This document shows, one piece after another, positions 1 through 7,684 of a stretch of DNA of 64,000 bases. Both the position numbers and the translations under genes were made by a program. The notes beneath the pieces were generated by a model. The model was given only the letters and a program-made list of their open reading frames with translations. It did no database searches and was not told where the DNA came from. The stretch comes from an uncultured Massilia sp. Its GTDB lineage: Bacteria > Pseudomonadota > Gammaproteobacteria > Burkholderiales > Burkholderiaceae_D. How positions within the stretch are numbered: position 1 is the first letter of the stretch; the number at the start of each line of letters is the position of its first letter. The stretch covers positions 147,545 to 211,544 of the forward strand of contig NZ_CAJYEB010000041.1 in NCBI RefSeq assembly GCF_913773735.1. The letters run 5' to 3'.

Positions 1-83
1 AAGTAGTTGGGGGACGTATACAGCAGGCCGATCATCACCGTCACGAGGATCAGTAGGTATTTCCAGAGGGGATAGCGGTTCAT
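1..83 (-). CDS. secD: Protein translocase subunit SecD, N-terminal fragment
   Basis: Only the first 27 codons lie in the window; the gene runs off the left edge. The start at 83 gives MNRYPLWKYLLILVTVMIGL, a short basic N-terminus followed by the first membrane helix, as in SecD. The gene lies 67 bases downstream of yajC on the same strand, which is the classical yajC-secD-secF order. SecD is an inner-membrane partner of SecYEG that uses the proton-motive force to complete export. The family call rests on this short N-terminus and on the neighbourhood. Confidence 0.85.
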   Translation of the reverse strand, partial: MNRYPLWKYLLILVTVMIGLLYTSPNY

Positions 84-150
84 GATGTTCCAGCGTTCAA
101 GGTTGGAGCAAATGCGGGGCTGGAGCGCGGCGCGCGGCCGCGCAACCGAT

Positions 151-483
151 TTACAGGGACTTCAGCGTGCCCTTCGGCAGCACGGCGGTGATGGCGTTCT
201 TCTGCACGAAGATCTCGGTGCCGGCCGCGATCTCGACGGTGACGTAGGTGTCGGTGACCTTGGCCACGCGGCCCAGCATGCCGCCGGCGGTGACGACTTC
301 GTCGCCCTTGGCCAGCGCATCCATCATGCTCTTCAGCTCTTTCTGGCGCTTCTGCTGCGGGCGGATCATGAGGAAGTACATGACAACGAACATCAGGATC
401 AGCGGTGCGAACGTGGTCAGGCTGCCCATCAGGCCAGGATCGGCGGCGCCGGCGGTTTGCGCGTAAGCGTTGGAAATGAACAC
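151..483 (-). CDS. yajC: Preprotein translocase accessory subunit YajC
   Basis: This is a 110-residue protein with a GTG start. It has one hydrophobic helix at about residues 25-42 (LILMFVVMYFLMIRPQQKRQ), then a charged cytoplasmic domain with the KGDEVVTAGGMLGRV motif of the YajC family. YajC is a single-span inner-membrane protein that associates with SecDF. It lies directly upstream of secD and downstream of tgt, the order conserved in proteobacteria. Length and motif are normal, so the call is secure. An ATG alternative start is not visible. Confidence 0.95.
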   Translation of the reverse strand: MFISNAYAQTAGAADPGLMGSLTTFAPLILMFVVMYFLMIRPQQKRQKELKSMMDALAKGDEVVTAGGMLGRVAKVTDTYVTVEIAAGTEIFVQKNAITAVLPKGTLKSL

Positions 484-640
484 AAGGACTCCGAATGTAG
501 GTATTGGTGGTTAAAAAACGAGCGCTGTATTCTAGCACCCCGAAAAAGGCGACAGCCAGTTTCCCGGCATGTGGCATCAGGATGCCTATTTGCAAGACAT
601 TGGCATTAAATTAATTCCAGGCATGCCTGCGATGGTTGAA

Positions 641-665
641 CGCGTGGACGGGAAACCCGTCCACC
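641..665. repeat. Palindromic intergenic repeat, GTGGACGG family
   Basis: The arms GTGGACGGG and CCCGTCCAC form a small hairpin between tgt and yajC. The same arms recur at 5128-5152, 16032-16115 and 24347-24456, so this is a dispersed family rather than a chance palindrome. No long T tract follows. Confidence 0.7.
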
Positions 666-712
666 TTACCCGCCATGCATGCAATCCACATCACGCCCGC
701 CCGGACGCGACG

Positions 713-1852
713 TCAAACGCCGCGCGCACGGTCGGCATTGAACTGCAGGCGGAACGCGTGGAACCGGTCCGCATCGATCGCATCGCGCATTTCCTGCATC
801 AGGTTCAGGTAGTAATGCAGGTTGTGGATCGTGTTCAGGCGCGCGCCCAGGATCTCCTTGGAGCGGTGCAGGTGGTGCAGGTAGGCGCGCGAGAAATTCT
901 TGCAGCAGTAGCAGGTGCAGGACTCGTCCAGCGGCGCCTGGTCGTCCTTGTAGCGCGCGTTCTTGATCTTGAGGTCGCCGAAGCGGGTGAACAGCCAGCC
1001 GTTGCGGGCGTTGCGGGTCGGCATCACGCAGTCGAACATGTCGACGCCGTTGGCCACGCCGGCCACCAGGTCTTCCGGGGTGCCGACGCCCATCAGGTAG
1101 TGCGGCTTGTTCTCCGGCAGGCGCGGTCCGACGTGCTCCAGGATGCGCATCATGTCTTCCTTCGGCTCGCCCACCGACAGGCCGCCGATCGCCAGGCCCG
1201 GGAAGTCGATGTCTTCCAGGCCCGCCAGCGATTCGTCGCGCAGGCGCTCGTACATGCCGCCCTGGACGATGCCGAACAGCGCGTTCGGGTTCTCGCCCTT
1301 GTTGAACTCGTTCATCGAGCGCTGGGCCCAGCGCAGCGACATGCGCATCGACTTGGCCGCTTCCTCGCTGGTGGCCGGGCGGCCGTCGATCTCGTACGGG
1401 GTGCATTCGTCGAACTGCATCACGATGTCGGAGTTCAGCGAGCGCTGGATCTGCATCGAGATTTCCGGCGACAGGAACTGGCGCGAACCGTCGATCGGCG
1501 AGGCGAACTTGACGCCCTCTTCCGTGATCTTGCGCATCGCGCCCAGCGAGAACACCTGGAAGCCGCCCGAGTCGGTCAGGATCGGCTTGTCCCAGCCCAT
1601 GAAGCCGTGCAGGCCGCCGAACTTGTCCATGACTTCCGTGCCCGGGCGCAGCCACAGGTGGAAGGTATTGCCGAGGATGATCTGCGAACCGACCTGCTTG
1701 AGCTCGTTCGGATCCATCGCCTTGACGGAGCCGTAGGTGCCGACCGGCATGAAGATCGGCGTCTCGATGGTGCCGTGGTTCAGCTTCAGGCGGCCGCGGC
1801 GGGCATGCGACAGGCCGCTCGTGTCTTTCTTGAGAAGGGTAAATTCCAGCAT
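713..1852 (-). CDS. tgt: Queuine tRNA-ribosyltransferase (tRNA-guanine transglycosylase)
   Basis: The enzyme exchanges guanine for preQ1 at the wobble position of GUN anticodons. The start at 1852 gives MLEFTLLKKD and 379 residues, the usual bacterial Tgt length; the frame stays open upstream but that part is not Tgt-like. Visible motifs are LTDSGGFQVFSLG near residue 90, the nucleophile region DCVMPTRNARNG, and the zinc-binding CTCYCC cluster with its downstream histidines. It follows queA by 8 bases on the same strand, so the two queuosine steps are probably co-transcribed with yajC and secD. Confidence 0.97.
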   Translation of the reverse strand: MLEFTLLKKDTSGLSHARRGRLKLNHGTIETPIFMPVGTYGSVKAMDPNELKQVGSQIILGNTFHLWLRPGTEVMDKFGGLHGFMGWDKPILTDSGGFQVFSLGAMRKITEEGVKFASPIDGSRQFLSPEISMQIQRSLNSDIVMQFDECTPYEIDGRPATSEEAAKSMRMSLRWAQRSMNEFNKGENPNALFGIVQGGMYERLRDESLAGLEDIDFPGLAIGGLSVGEPKEDMMRILEHVGPRLPENKPHYLMGVGTPEDLVAGVANGVDMFDCVMPTRNARNGWLFTRFGDLKIKNARYKDDQAPLDESCTCYCCKNFSRAYLHHLHRSKEILGARLNTIHNLHYYLNLMQEMRDAIDADRFHAFRLQFNADRARGV

Positions 1853-1860
1853 CGTGGTGG

Positions 1861-2904
1861 TCAGGTCTGGCTGTAGCGTGAATGGGTGGTGAGCAGCATG
1901 GCGTCGCCGTAGCTGAAGAAGCGGTATTCGCTGGCGATCGCGTGGGCGTAGGCCTTGCGGATGGCGTCGTAGCCGGCGAAGGCCGACACCAGCATCATCA
2001 GGGTGGACTTGGGCAGGTGGAAGTTCGTGATCAGGCGCGTCACCGTGCGAAACGCGTAGCCCGGCGTGATGAACAGCTTCGTGTCGCCGCTGCCGGCCGC
2101 GAGTTCGCCCGACTGCGACGCCGACTCGAGCGCGCGCAGCGAGGTCGTGCCGACGGCGACCACGTCGCGCCCGCGCGCGCGCGCGGCCTGCACGGCGTCC
2201 ACGGTCTCCTGGGGGATCGTGTACCACTCGCTGTGCATCTGGTGCTCGGCGAGGTTCTCGACGCGTACCGGCTGGAAGGTGCCGGCGCCCACGTGCAGCG
2301 TGACGTAGGCGATGGTCACGCCCTTGGCGGCCAGCTCGTCCAGCAGCGGCTGGTCGAAGTGCAGGCCGGCGGTGGGCGCGGCGACGGCGCCCGGTTCCTT
2401 CGAGTACACGGTCTGGTAGCGCTGCTCGTCGAAGTCGTCGGCGTCGTGCTCGATATACGGCGGCAGCGGCAGGCGGCCGTGGGCCTCGATCAGTGCGAAC
2501 ACGTCGCCGTCGAAGTGCAGCGTGAAGAACTCGCCGGCGCGCTCGCCCGTCGTGACGTCGAAGGCGTCGGCCAGGCGGATGCGCGTGCCCGGCTTGGGCG
2601 ACTTGGACGCGCGCACCTGGGCCAGCACGGTGCGCGGGTCGAGCACGCGCTCGACCAGCACCTCGACCTGGCCGCCGGAGGCCTTCTGGCCGAAGAAGCG
2701 CGCCTTCAGCACGCGGGTATTGTTCATCACCAGCACGTCGCCGGCCTGGAGCTGCTCGACGATGTCGGCGAAATGGCGGTCCGTGATGCGGTCGCCGTCG
2801 AGCTGCAGCAGGCGCGAGGCGCTGCGGTCGGGCAGCGGCACCTGGGCGATGCGCTCGGGTGGCAGCGTGAAATCGAAATCGGAAAGGGAATACATTCTGC
2901 TCAT
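1861..2904 (-). CDS. queA: S-adenosylmethionine:tRNA ribosyltransferase-isomerase
   Basis: QueA moves the ribosyl group of SAM onto preQ1 in tRNA to make epoxyqueuosine. The protein is 347 residues and contains the family blocks SDFDFTLPPERIAQ, VMNNTRVLKARFFG, PTAGLHFD and THVGAGTF-like YVTLHVGAGTFQPV. A second in-frame ATG three codons in (MYSLSDFDF) is an equally good start. It is the first gene of the queA-tgt-yajC-secD run and is divergent from recG, with 150 bases between the two likely starts. Confidence 0.97.
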   Translation of the reverse strand: MSRMYSLSDFDFTLPPERIAQVPLPDRSASRLLQLDGDRITDRHFADIVEQLQAGDVLVMNNTRVLKARFFGQKASGGQVEVLVERVLDPRTVLAQVRASKSPKPGTRIRLADAFDVTTGERAGEFFTLHFDGDVFALIEAHGRLPLPPYIEHDADDFDEQRYQTVYSKEPGAVAAPTAGLHFDQPLLDELAAKGVTIAYVTLHVGAGTFQPVRVENLAEHQMHSEWYTIPQETVDAVQAARARGRDVVAVGTTSLRALESASQSGELAAGSGDTKLFITPGYAFRTVTRLITNFHLPKSTLMMLVSAFAGYDAIRKAYAHAIASEYRFFSYGDAMLLTTHSRYSQT

Positions 2905-3054
2905 CTGGGAAAACAGGCCCGCGAGCCTTACAATAGGGGCTCGAGCGTGTAGGGCGAACCCTCTATTTTACACTCGCTTTCCGGCGCGAGGGCGCAGTCG
3001 AGCGGCTTTGTGGCCGATCCTGCAACGCCGCCGGCGCGCGCCAACCGATCCGCC

Positions 3055-5127
3055 ATGCCAGCCACCAAAGCCCCAGCCGATGCCAGATCGGCACCGAAAA
3101 GCATCGAAAGCAAGCTCGCCAAGCTCGGCCTGCGCACCGACATGGACCTGGTGCTGCACCTGCCGATGCGCTACGAGGACGAGACGCAGATCGTCCCCAT
3201 CCGCGAAGCCTGCCTGCGCGGCGGCCACGTGTCGCAGGTCGAGGGCGTCGTCACGAAGAACGAGGTCGCCTACAAGCCGCGGCGCCAGTTGCTGGTGACG
3301 ATCGCCGACGAGTCCGGCGACATCCAGCTGCGCTTCATGAACTACTACGGCAGCCAGGTCAAGCAGCTGGCCGAGGGCACGCGCGTGCGCGCCCGCGCCG
3401 AGGTGCGCCACGGCTTCTTCGGCGCCGAGATGGTCCACCCGGTCTACAAGGTCGTCAACGAGGGCGCGCCGCTGCCCAATTCGCTCACGCCCGTGTACCC
3501 GGCCGGGGAAGGCCTGTCGCAGACCGTGCTGCGGCGGGCGATCGCCGACGCGATGAAACGGGTCGACTGGACCGACACCGTGCCGCAGGGCGTGCGCACG
3601 CGCCTGAACCTGGCCGAATTCCAGCCGGCCGTGCGCCTGCTGCACTACCCGCCGCCGGACGTCGACGAGCACGCGCTGGTCGAGCGCTCGCATCCGGCCT
3701 GGACCCGCGTGAAGTTCGACGAGCTGCTGGCCCAGCAGCTGTCGCTGAAAAAGGCCCAGCAGTCGCGCCGCGAAAAAGGCGCGCCCGTCCTCGCCGCCGT
3801 GGGCACGCTGTCCGCCGGCTTCCTGGCCGCCCTGCCCTTCCGGCTCACGCAGGCCCAGCAGCGCGTGGTCGAGGAAATCCGCGCCGACCTGCGCGAAGGC
3901 TACCCGATGCAGCGCCTGCTGCAGGGCGACGTCGGCAGCGGCAAGACCGTGGTGGCGGCGCTGGCCGCCGCCCAGGCCATCGACAGCGGCTACCAGGCGG
4001 CGCTGATGGCGCCCACCGAGATCCTGGCCGAGCAGCACTTCCGCAAGATCGCCGCCTGGATGGAACCGCTGGGGGTAAAAGTCGCCTGGCTGACGGGCAG
4101 CCTGAAGAAAAAGGACAAGCAGGCCGCCAGCGAGATGGCCGAATCGGGCGAGGCCAATCTCGTCATCGGCACGCATGCCCTGATCCAGGACACCGTGCAG
4201 TTCGCCAAACTCGGCCTGGTGCTGGTCGACGAGCAGCACCGCTTCGGCGTCGGCCAGCGCCTCACCCTGCGCAACAAGGGCAGCGACGGCCTGGTGCCGC
4301 ACCAGCTCATGATGTCGGCCACGCCGATCCCGCGCACGCTGGCGATGACCTACTATGCCGACCTGGAAGTCTCGGTCATCGACGAGCTGCCGCCGGGCCG
4401 CACGCCGATCGTCACGCGCGCCATCGACCAGAACCGCCGCGACGAAGTCATCGAGCGCGTGCACGCGGCCGCGCTGGAAGGGCGCCAGGCCTACTGGGTC
4501 TGTCCGCTGATCGAGGAATCGGAAGCGCTGCAGTTGCAGACCGCCACCGAGACCTTCGAGACGCTGGCGGCGAGCCTGCCCGACCTGGTCGTCGGCCTCG
4601 TGCACGGCCGCATGAAGCCGCTTGAAAAGCAGGCGATCATGGACGCGTTCTCGCGCGGCGAGGTGCACGTGCTGGTGGCGACCACGGTGATCGAGGTGGG
4701 CGTGGACGTGCCGAACGCCTCGCTGATGGTGATCGAGCACGCCGAGCGCTTCGGCCTGTCGCAGCTGCACCAGTTGCGCGGCCGCGTGGGCCGCGGCTCG
4801 GCGGCCAGCGTGTGCCTGCTGCTGTACCAGAGCCCCCTGGGCCACGTGGCCAAGCAGCGGCTGATGACGATGCGCGAGACCACCGACGGCTTCGAGATCG
4901 CACGGCGCGACCTGGAAATCCGCGGCCCCGGCGAATTCCTGGGCGCGCGCCAGTCCGGCGAGGCGATGCTGCGCTTCGCCAACCTGGAGACCGACCAGTG
5001 GATCGTCGAGCAGGCGCGCGACGTGGCGGCCTGGCTGCTGGGTTCGAGCAAGCCGGAGGCGGAGGCGATCGTGGAGGCGCACCTGCAACGGTGGCTCGGC
5101 GGGCGCGAGGAATTCCTCAAGGTGTAG
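3055..5127 (+). CDS. recG: ATP-dependent DNA helicase RecG
   Basis: RecG remodels stalled replication forks and Holliday junctions. Order of domains: an N-terminal wedge/OB region with LVLHLPMRYEDET, then the helicase core with Walker A GDVGSGKT, the DEQH box in VLVDEQHRFGVGQR, SATPIPRTLAM, and the C-terminal helicase and TRG region with TTVIEVGVDVPNA and LRGRVGRG. The ATG at 3055 gives 690 residues, close to the E. coli length; an in-frame GTG at 3010 would add 15 residues. It stands alone, divergent from queA. Confidence 0.96.
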   Translation: MPATKAPADARSAPKSIESKLAKLGLRTDMDLVLHLPMRYEDETQIVPIREACLRGGHVSQVEGVVTKNEVAYKPRRQLLVTIADESGDIQLRFMNYYGSQVKQLAEGTRVRARAEVRHGFFGAEMVHPVYKVVNEGAPLPNSLTPVYPAGEGLSQTVLRRAIADAMKRVDWTDTVPQGVRTRLNLAEFQPAVRLLHYPPPDVDEHALVERSHPAWTRVKFDELLAQQLSLKKAQQSRREKGAPVLAAVGTLSAGFLAALPFRLTQAQQRVVEEIRADLREGYPMQRLLQGDVGSGKTVVAALAAAQAIDSGYQAALMAPTEILAEQHFRKIAAWMEPLGVKVAWLTGSLKKKDKQAASEMAESGEANLVIGTHALIQDTVQFAKLGLVLVDEQHRFGVGQRLTLRNKGSDGLVPHQLMMSATPIPRTLAMTYYADLEVSVIDELPPGRTPIVTRAIDQNRRDEVIERVHAAALEGRQAYWVCPLIEESEALQLQTATETFETLAASLPDLVVGLVHGRMKPLEKQAIMDAFSRGEVHVLVATTVIEVGVDVPNASLMVIEHAERFGLSQLHQLRGRVGRGSAASVCLLLYQSPLGHVAKQRLMTMRETTDGFEIARRDLEIRGPGEFLGARQSGEAMLRFANLETDQWIVEQARDVAAWLLGSSKPEAEAIVEAHLQRWLGGREEFLKV

Positions 5128-5152
5128 CGTGGACGGCGCAGCCGTCCACGCG
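5128..5152. repeat. Palindromic intergenic repeat, GTGGACGG family
   Basis: The inverted arms GTGGACGGC and GCCGTCCAC start immediately after the recG stop codon and before a convergent small gene. It could act as a weak transcription stop, but no T tract follows. It belongs to the same family as the copies at 641, 16032 and 24347. Confidence 0.65.
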
Positions 5153-5170
5153 AGACGATCCCGTTGCGGA

Positions 5171-5431
5171 TTACTTGGCGGCGACCGGGGTGGTGGCCGG
5201 ATCGGCCGCTTCCTTGCCGTCCTTCTTCTCCTTGGCGGGCGCGCCCTTCTTGTCGTGCTTGCCCTTGGCGTCCTTGGCATCCTTCTTCTCGTGCTTGGCG
5301 GCGGCCTTGCCGACGGCCGGCGGCGTGCTCGAATCCGGGGTGCTTGCCTGGGGCGGCGTCGTGGGCGCGGTCTGCGCGAAGGCGGTGGCGGCGAACAGGC
5401 CGGCGATCAGGGTGGCGACGGTGCGTTTCAT
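5171..5431 (-). CDS. Small exported lysine/alanine-rich protein
   Basis: This 86-residue protein begins with a clear signal peptide (MKRTVATLIAGLFAATAFAQ, cleavage after AFA likely). The mature part is low-complexity and charged: runs of KHEKKDAKDAKGKHDKKG within an Ala/Pro/Thr background. No catalytic motif or known domain is visible, and I do not recognise the family with certainty. The next gene upstream (5472-5789) encodes a similar but different protein with almost the same signal peptide, so the two look like a tandem duplication that diverged. The location is probably periplasmic. Confidence 0.6.
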   Translation of the reverse strand: MKRTVATLIAGLFAATAFAQTAPTTPPQASTPDSSTPPAVGKAAAKHEKKDAKDAKGKHDKKGAPAKEKKDGKEAADPATTPVAAK

Positions 5432-5471
5432 GGGTGGCTCCTCGTTGTCTCGGGTACGGACGGCGGACGGC

Positions 5472-5789
5472 TTACTTGGCCGGCGCCGGGGTCACGGCGG
5501 CCACGGTCGCATCCTTGGCTTCCTTGGCCGCGTGGCCGGTCTTGGCGGCGGCATGCTTGGCGCCGGCCTTGGCGTGCTTCGCCTCGGCCTTCACGGTGTC
5601 CTTGGCCTGCTTGGCATCGGCCTTGGCATCGGCCTTGGCATCGGTCTTCGCGTCGGACTTGGCTGCCTTGGCATCGGTCTGCGCGGCCGCGGCAGGGGTG
5701 GCGGCCGGCGCGGCCGTCGTTGCCGGGGTGTGTGCGAAAGCGGCGGTGGCGAACAGACCGGCGATCAGGGCAGTGGCGATGTGTTTCAT
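5472..5789 (-). CDS. Small exported lysine/alanine-rich repeat protein
   Basis: The start at 5789 gives MKHIATALIAGLFATAAFAH, a signal peptide nearly matching that of the downstream neighbour; a start further upstream at 5828 would bury it. The mature chain has about 85 residues and is built from DAKADAK/DAKTDAK and KHAKAGAKHA units that should form a highly charged helix. The composition resembles histone H1-like or PhaF-like tails, but the signal peptide argues for export rather than DNA binding in the cytoplasm. No function can be assigned. Confidence 0.6.
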   Translation of the reverse strand: MKHIATALIAGLFATAAFAHTPATTAAPAATPAAAAQTDAKAAKSDAKTDAKADAKADAKQAKDTVKAEAKHAKAGAKHAAAKTGHAAKEAKDATVAAVTPAPAK

Positions 5790-5963
5790 GGTAGGTCCTC
5801 GGCTAGTTTTGGAAGTGGTCCGGTGCACGTCGGCGTGTCACCTGCTCCAGAAACGAGGACGGCCGCCTGGCTGTTGACGGCCCTTACAAAGCCTTACCCG
5901 GCTGACAAATGCTTACAAACCTGCAAGGGGTGGCGGGCGCACGGAACGCGCCCGCCGGGAGGA

Positions 5964-6758
5964 TCAACGGCGGCGGCGGCGCACGGTGGCCAGCGCGGCC
6001 AGGCCCAGGCCGGCCAGCGCCAGCGATGCCGGTTCCGGCACCTGGGTCGAGGTGTCGCCCAGGCGCAGCGACGTGGTGATGGTGAAGTTCGACTGGGTGG
6101 TGTGGCGCTCGGCCTGGAAGATGTCCAGGGTGTAGGCGCGGCCATCCAGGAGGCCGTACTGGGCGGCGAACGTGTTCAGGTCGACCTTGCCGGTTTCGAC
6201 CGTGTGCACGCCGCCCAGGTCGATCGCCAGCTGGCCGTTGATGAAGACCCAGACGTCGTCGTCGCCGCTGAAGGAGAACGTGTCCTTCTTGCTGCTGTCG
6301 AACACGAACTGGCTGTGCAGTTCGGTGGTGAAGCCGAAGTTGTGGCCCTGGGCGGTCTGGTTCAGCAGCAGGCCGTCGACCGGGAAGAACGCGTTGCTGC
6401 TGTACTGGTAGGTGTTCGCCGACGTCTGGTTCAGCGTGATCGAGTACGCCATGCTGCGGTTGACGGTGGCGTCGTCGTGGTACCACTGGTAGAACGAATT
6501 GGCGCTGGCGACGGTCGAATGGGTGGTGGCGGCGTTGTAGACCGGCTTGCCGTCCGCGCCGAGCGTGCTCTGCACGATGCCTTTCTCGCTGCCGAGCTTG
6601 TTCTCGAAATCGACGTGGCCCTTGACGCCATTGTAGGTCGTGCCATAGGCATTGAAGTCGCGGACCGTGCCGCTCATGGTCAGCGTGCCCGCCTGGGCGG
6701 TGGCGGCGCCCAGCAGGGCGATCAGTGCAGCGGCGCGGGTAAAGGCCTTGACGTTCAT
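5964..6758 (-). CDS. PEP-CTERM sorting domain protein with fibro-slime-type domain
   Basis: The 264-residue protein has a signal peptide (MNVKAFTRAAALIALLGAATAQA). Its central domain contains DDDVWVFINGQLAIDLGGVH, the hallmark of fibro-slime/PA14-like carbohydrate- or matrix-associated proteins. It ends with a textbook PEP-CTERM tail: VPEPASLALAGLGLAALA followed by five arginines. Such tails are processed by exosortase/archaeosortase-type enzymes and the proteins go to the cell surface or the exopolysaccharide matrix. No exosortase gene is in the window. A sigma-54 promoter lies just upstream (6797-6812), in keeping with the RpoN-dependent control known for some PEP-CTERM genes. Confidence 0.9.
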   Translation of the reverse strand: MNVKAFTRAAALIALLGAATAQAGTLTMSGTVRDFNAYGTTYNGVKGHVDFENKLGSEKGIVQSTLGADGKPVYNAATTHSTVASANSFYQWYHDDATVNRSMAYSITLNQTSANTYQYSSNAFFPVDGLLLNQTAQGHNFGFTTELHSQFVFDSSKKDTFSFSGDDDVWVFINGQLAIDLGGVHTVETGKVDLNTFAAQYGLLDGRAYTLDIFQAERHTTQSNFTITTSLRLGDTSTQVPEPASLALAGLGLAALATVRRRRR

Positions 6759-6796
6759 CTCGATTGCTCCGAAAAAATGTTTGATGTAAGGACAGG

Positions 6797-6812
6797 AGCA
6801 AGAAGAATGCCA
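6797..6812 (-). promoter_or_regulatory. Sigma-54 (RpoN) promoter of the PEP-CTERM gene
   Basis: Read on the minus strand this is TGGCATTCTTCTTGCT. It matches the -24/-12 consensus TGGCACG-N4-TTGCW with the obligatory GG and GC at the right spacing of ten bases. The start of transcription would fall near 6786, about 28 bases before the ATG at 6758. The prediction is by eye. Confidence 0.75.
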
Positions 6813-6885
6813 GCAATTGACGCAAGGAAATTTTCCTGAATAATCAAATATTTACGTGGATTAACAAAAACCTGACAATTCCTAG

Positions 6886-6902
6886 TGTAAAAATTTTCGA
6901 CA
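6886..6902. promoter_or_regulatory. Candidate enhancer-binding site upstream of the sigma-54 promoter
   Basis: TGTAAAAATTTTCGACA is an imperfect inverted repeat about 75-90 bases upstream of the -24 element, in a conspicuously AT-rich stretch (roughly 6835-6940) in otherwise GC-rich DNA. That is a normal position for an RpoN activator such as PrsR. The assignment is a guess from position and symmetry. Confidence 0.35.
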
Positions 6903-6944
6903 GGAAATTGAAGTTAATTAAAATAAACACAACGAGACGATGAC

Positions 6945-7637
6945 CTAGACGATGACCTGCCCGTGGCCGCTCCTGGCGATGGCCGCCTCGACGCGCTCCA
7001 GGCGCGGTGCCTGCAGCGCGCGCAGCCGCGCCACCAGTTCCGGCCCGGCGCGGCCGGGCGAACCGGCGTCGAACGGCGGTTGCGGATCGTACTCGAGCGC
7101 CAGCTGGATGGCGCGCGCCGTCTCCTCTCCCGCCAGTTCGGCCGCCAGCGCCAGGCCGAAGTCGATGCCCGCCGTGACGCCGCCGCCCGACAGCCGGTTG
7201 CGGTCGCGCACGATGCGCTCGGCCACCGGGATGGCGCCGAAGCGCGGCAGCAGGGGCAGCCACATCCAGTGGCAGGCGGAGCGATAGCCGCGCAGCAGCC
7301 CGGCCGCGCCGAGCACCAGGGCGCCGTTGCAGACCGAGGTCACGTAGCGCGCCCCCGCGCCCTGGCGGCGCAGGAAGGACAGCACCTCCTCGTCCTCGAA
7401 CAGGAATTCGATGCCGAAGCCGCCGGGCACGCACAGCACGTCGAGCGGCGGACATGCGTAGAGGGTCGTGGTCGGATTGATCGTGAAGCCGGCATCGGTC
7501 GGTACCGGGTCGTGCGTCTTCCAGGCCAGGTGCACCTGGGCGCCGGGCACGCGGCCCAGCACCTGGACCGGCCCGGTCAGGTCGAGTTGCGTCAGGTGCG
7601 GGAACAGCAGGAAACCAATGTGAAGCGGCGGGTTCAT
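6945..7637 (-). CDS. DJ-1/PfpI family protein, isonitrile-hydratase-like
   Basis: This 230-residue protein of the DJ-1/PfpI superfamily has the nucleophile elbow in YVTSVCNGALVLGAAGLL (Cys near residue 102). It also has HIGFLLFPHLTQLDLTGPVQVL and GGVTAGIDFGLALAAELAG, the pattern seen in cyclohexyl-isocyanide hydratase (InhA) relatives. The substrate cannot be read from sequence. It is divergent from a GlxA-type regulator whose N-terminus is itself a DJ-1 domain, with only about 50-80 bases between the two, so that regulator probably controls it. Confidence 0.8.
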   Translation of the reverse strand: MNPPLHIGFLLFPHLTQLDLTGPVQVLGRVPGAQVHLAWKTHDPVPTDAGFTINPTTTLYACPPLDVLCVPGGFGIEFLFEDEEVLSFLRRQGAGARYVTSVCNGALVLGAAGLLRGYRSACHWMWLPLLPRFGAIPVAERIVRDRNRLSGGGVTAGIDFGLALAAELAGEETARAIQLALEYDPQPPFDAGSPGRAGPELVARLRALQAPRLERVEAAIARSGHGQVIV

Positions 7638-7684
7638 GGTCGACTCCGGGATGGGGATGACGCCATTCTAGGAAGGGGTTAGCA

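Noticed and set aside
5472..5789. Histone H1-like or PhaF-like DNA-binding protein, from the KxxAK-rich composition.
   Set aside because: A clear signal peptide (MKHIATALIAGLFATAAFAH) makes a cytoplasmic DNA-binding role unlikely.
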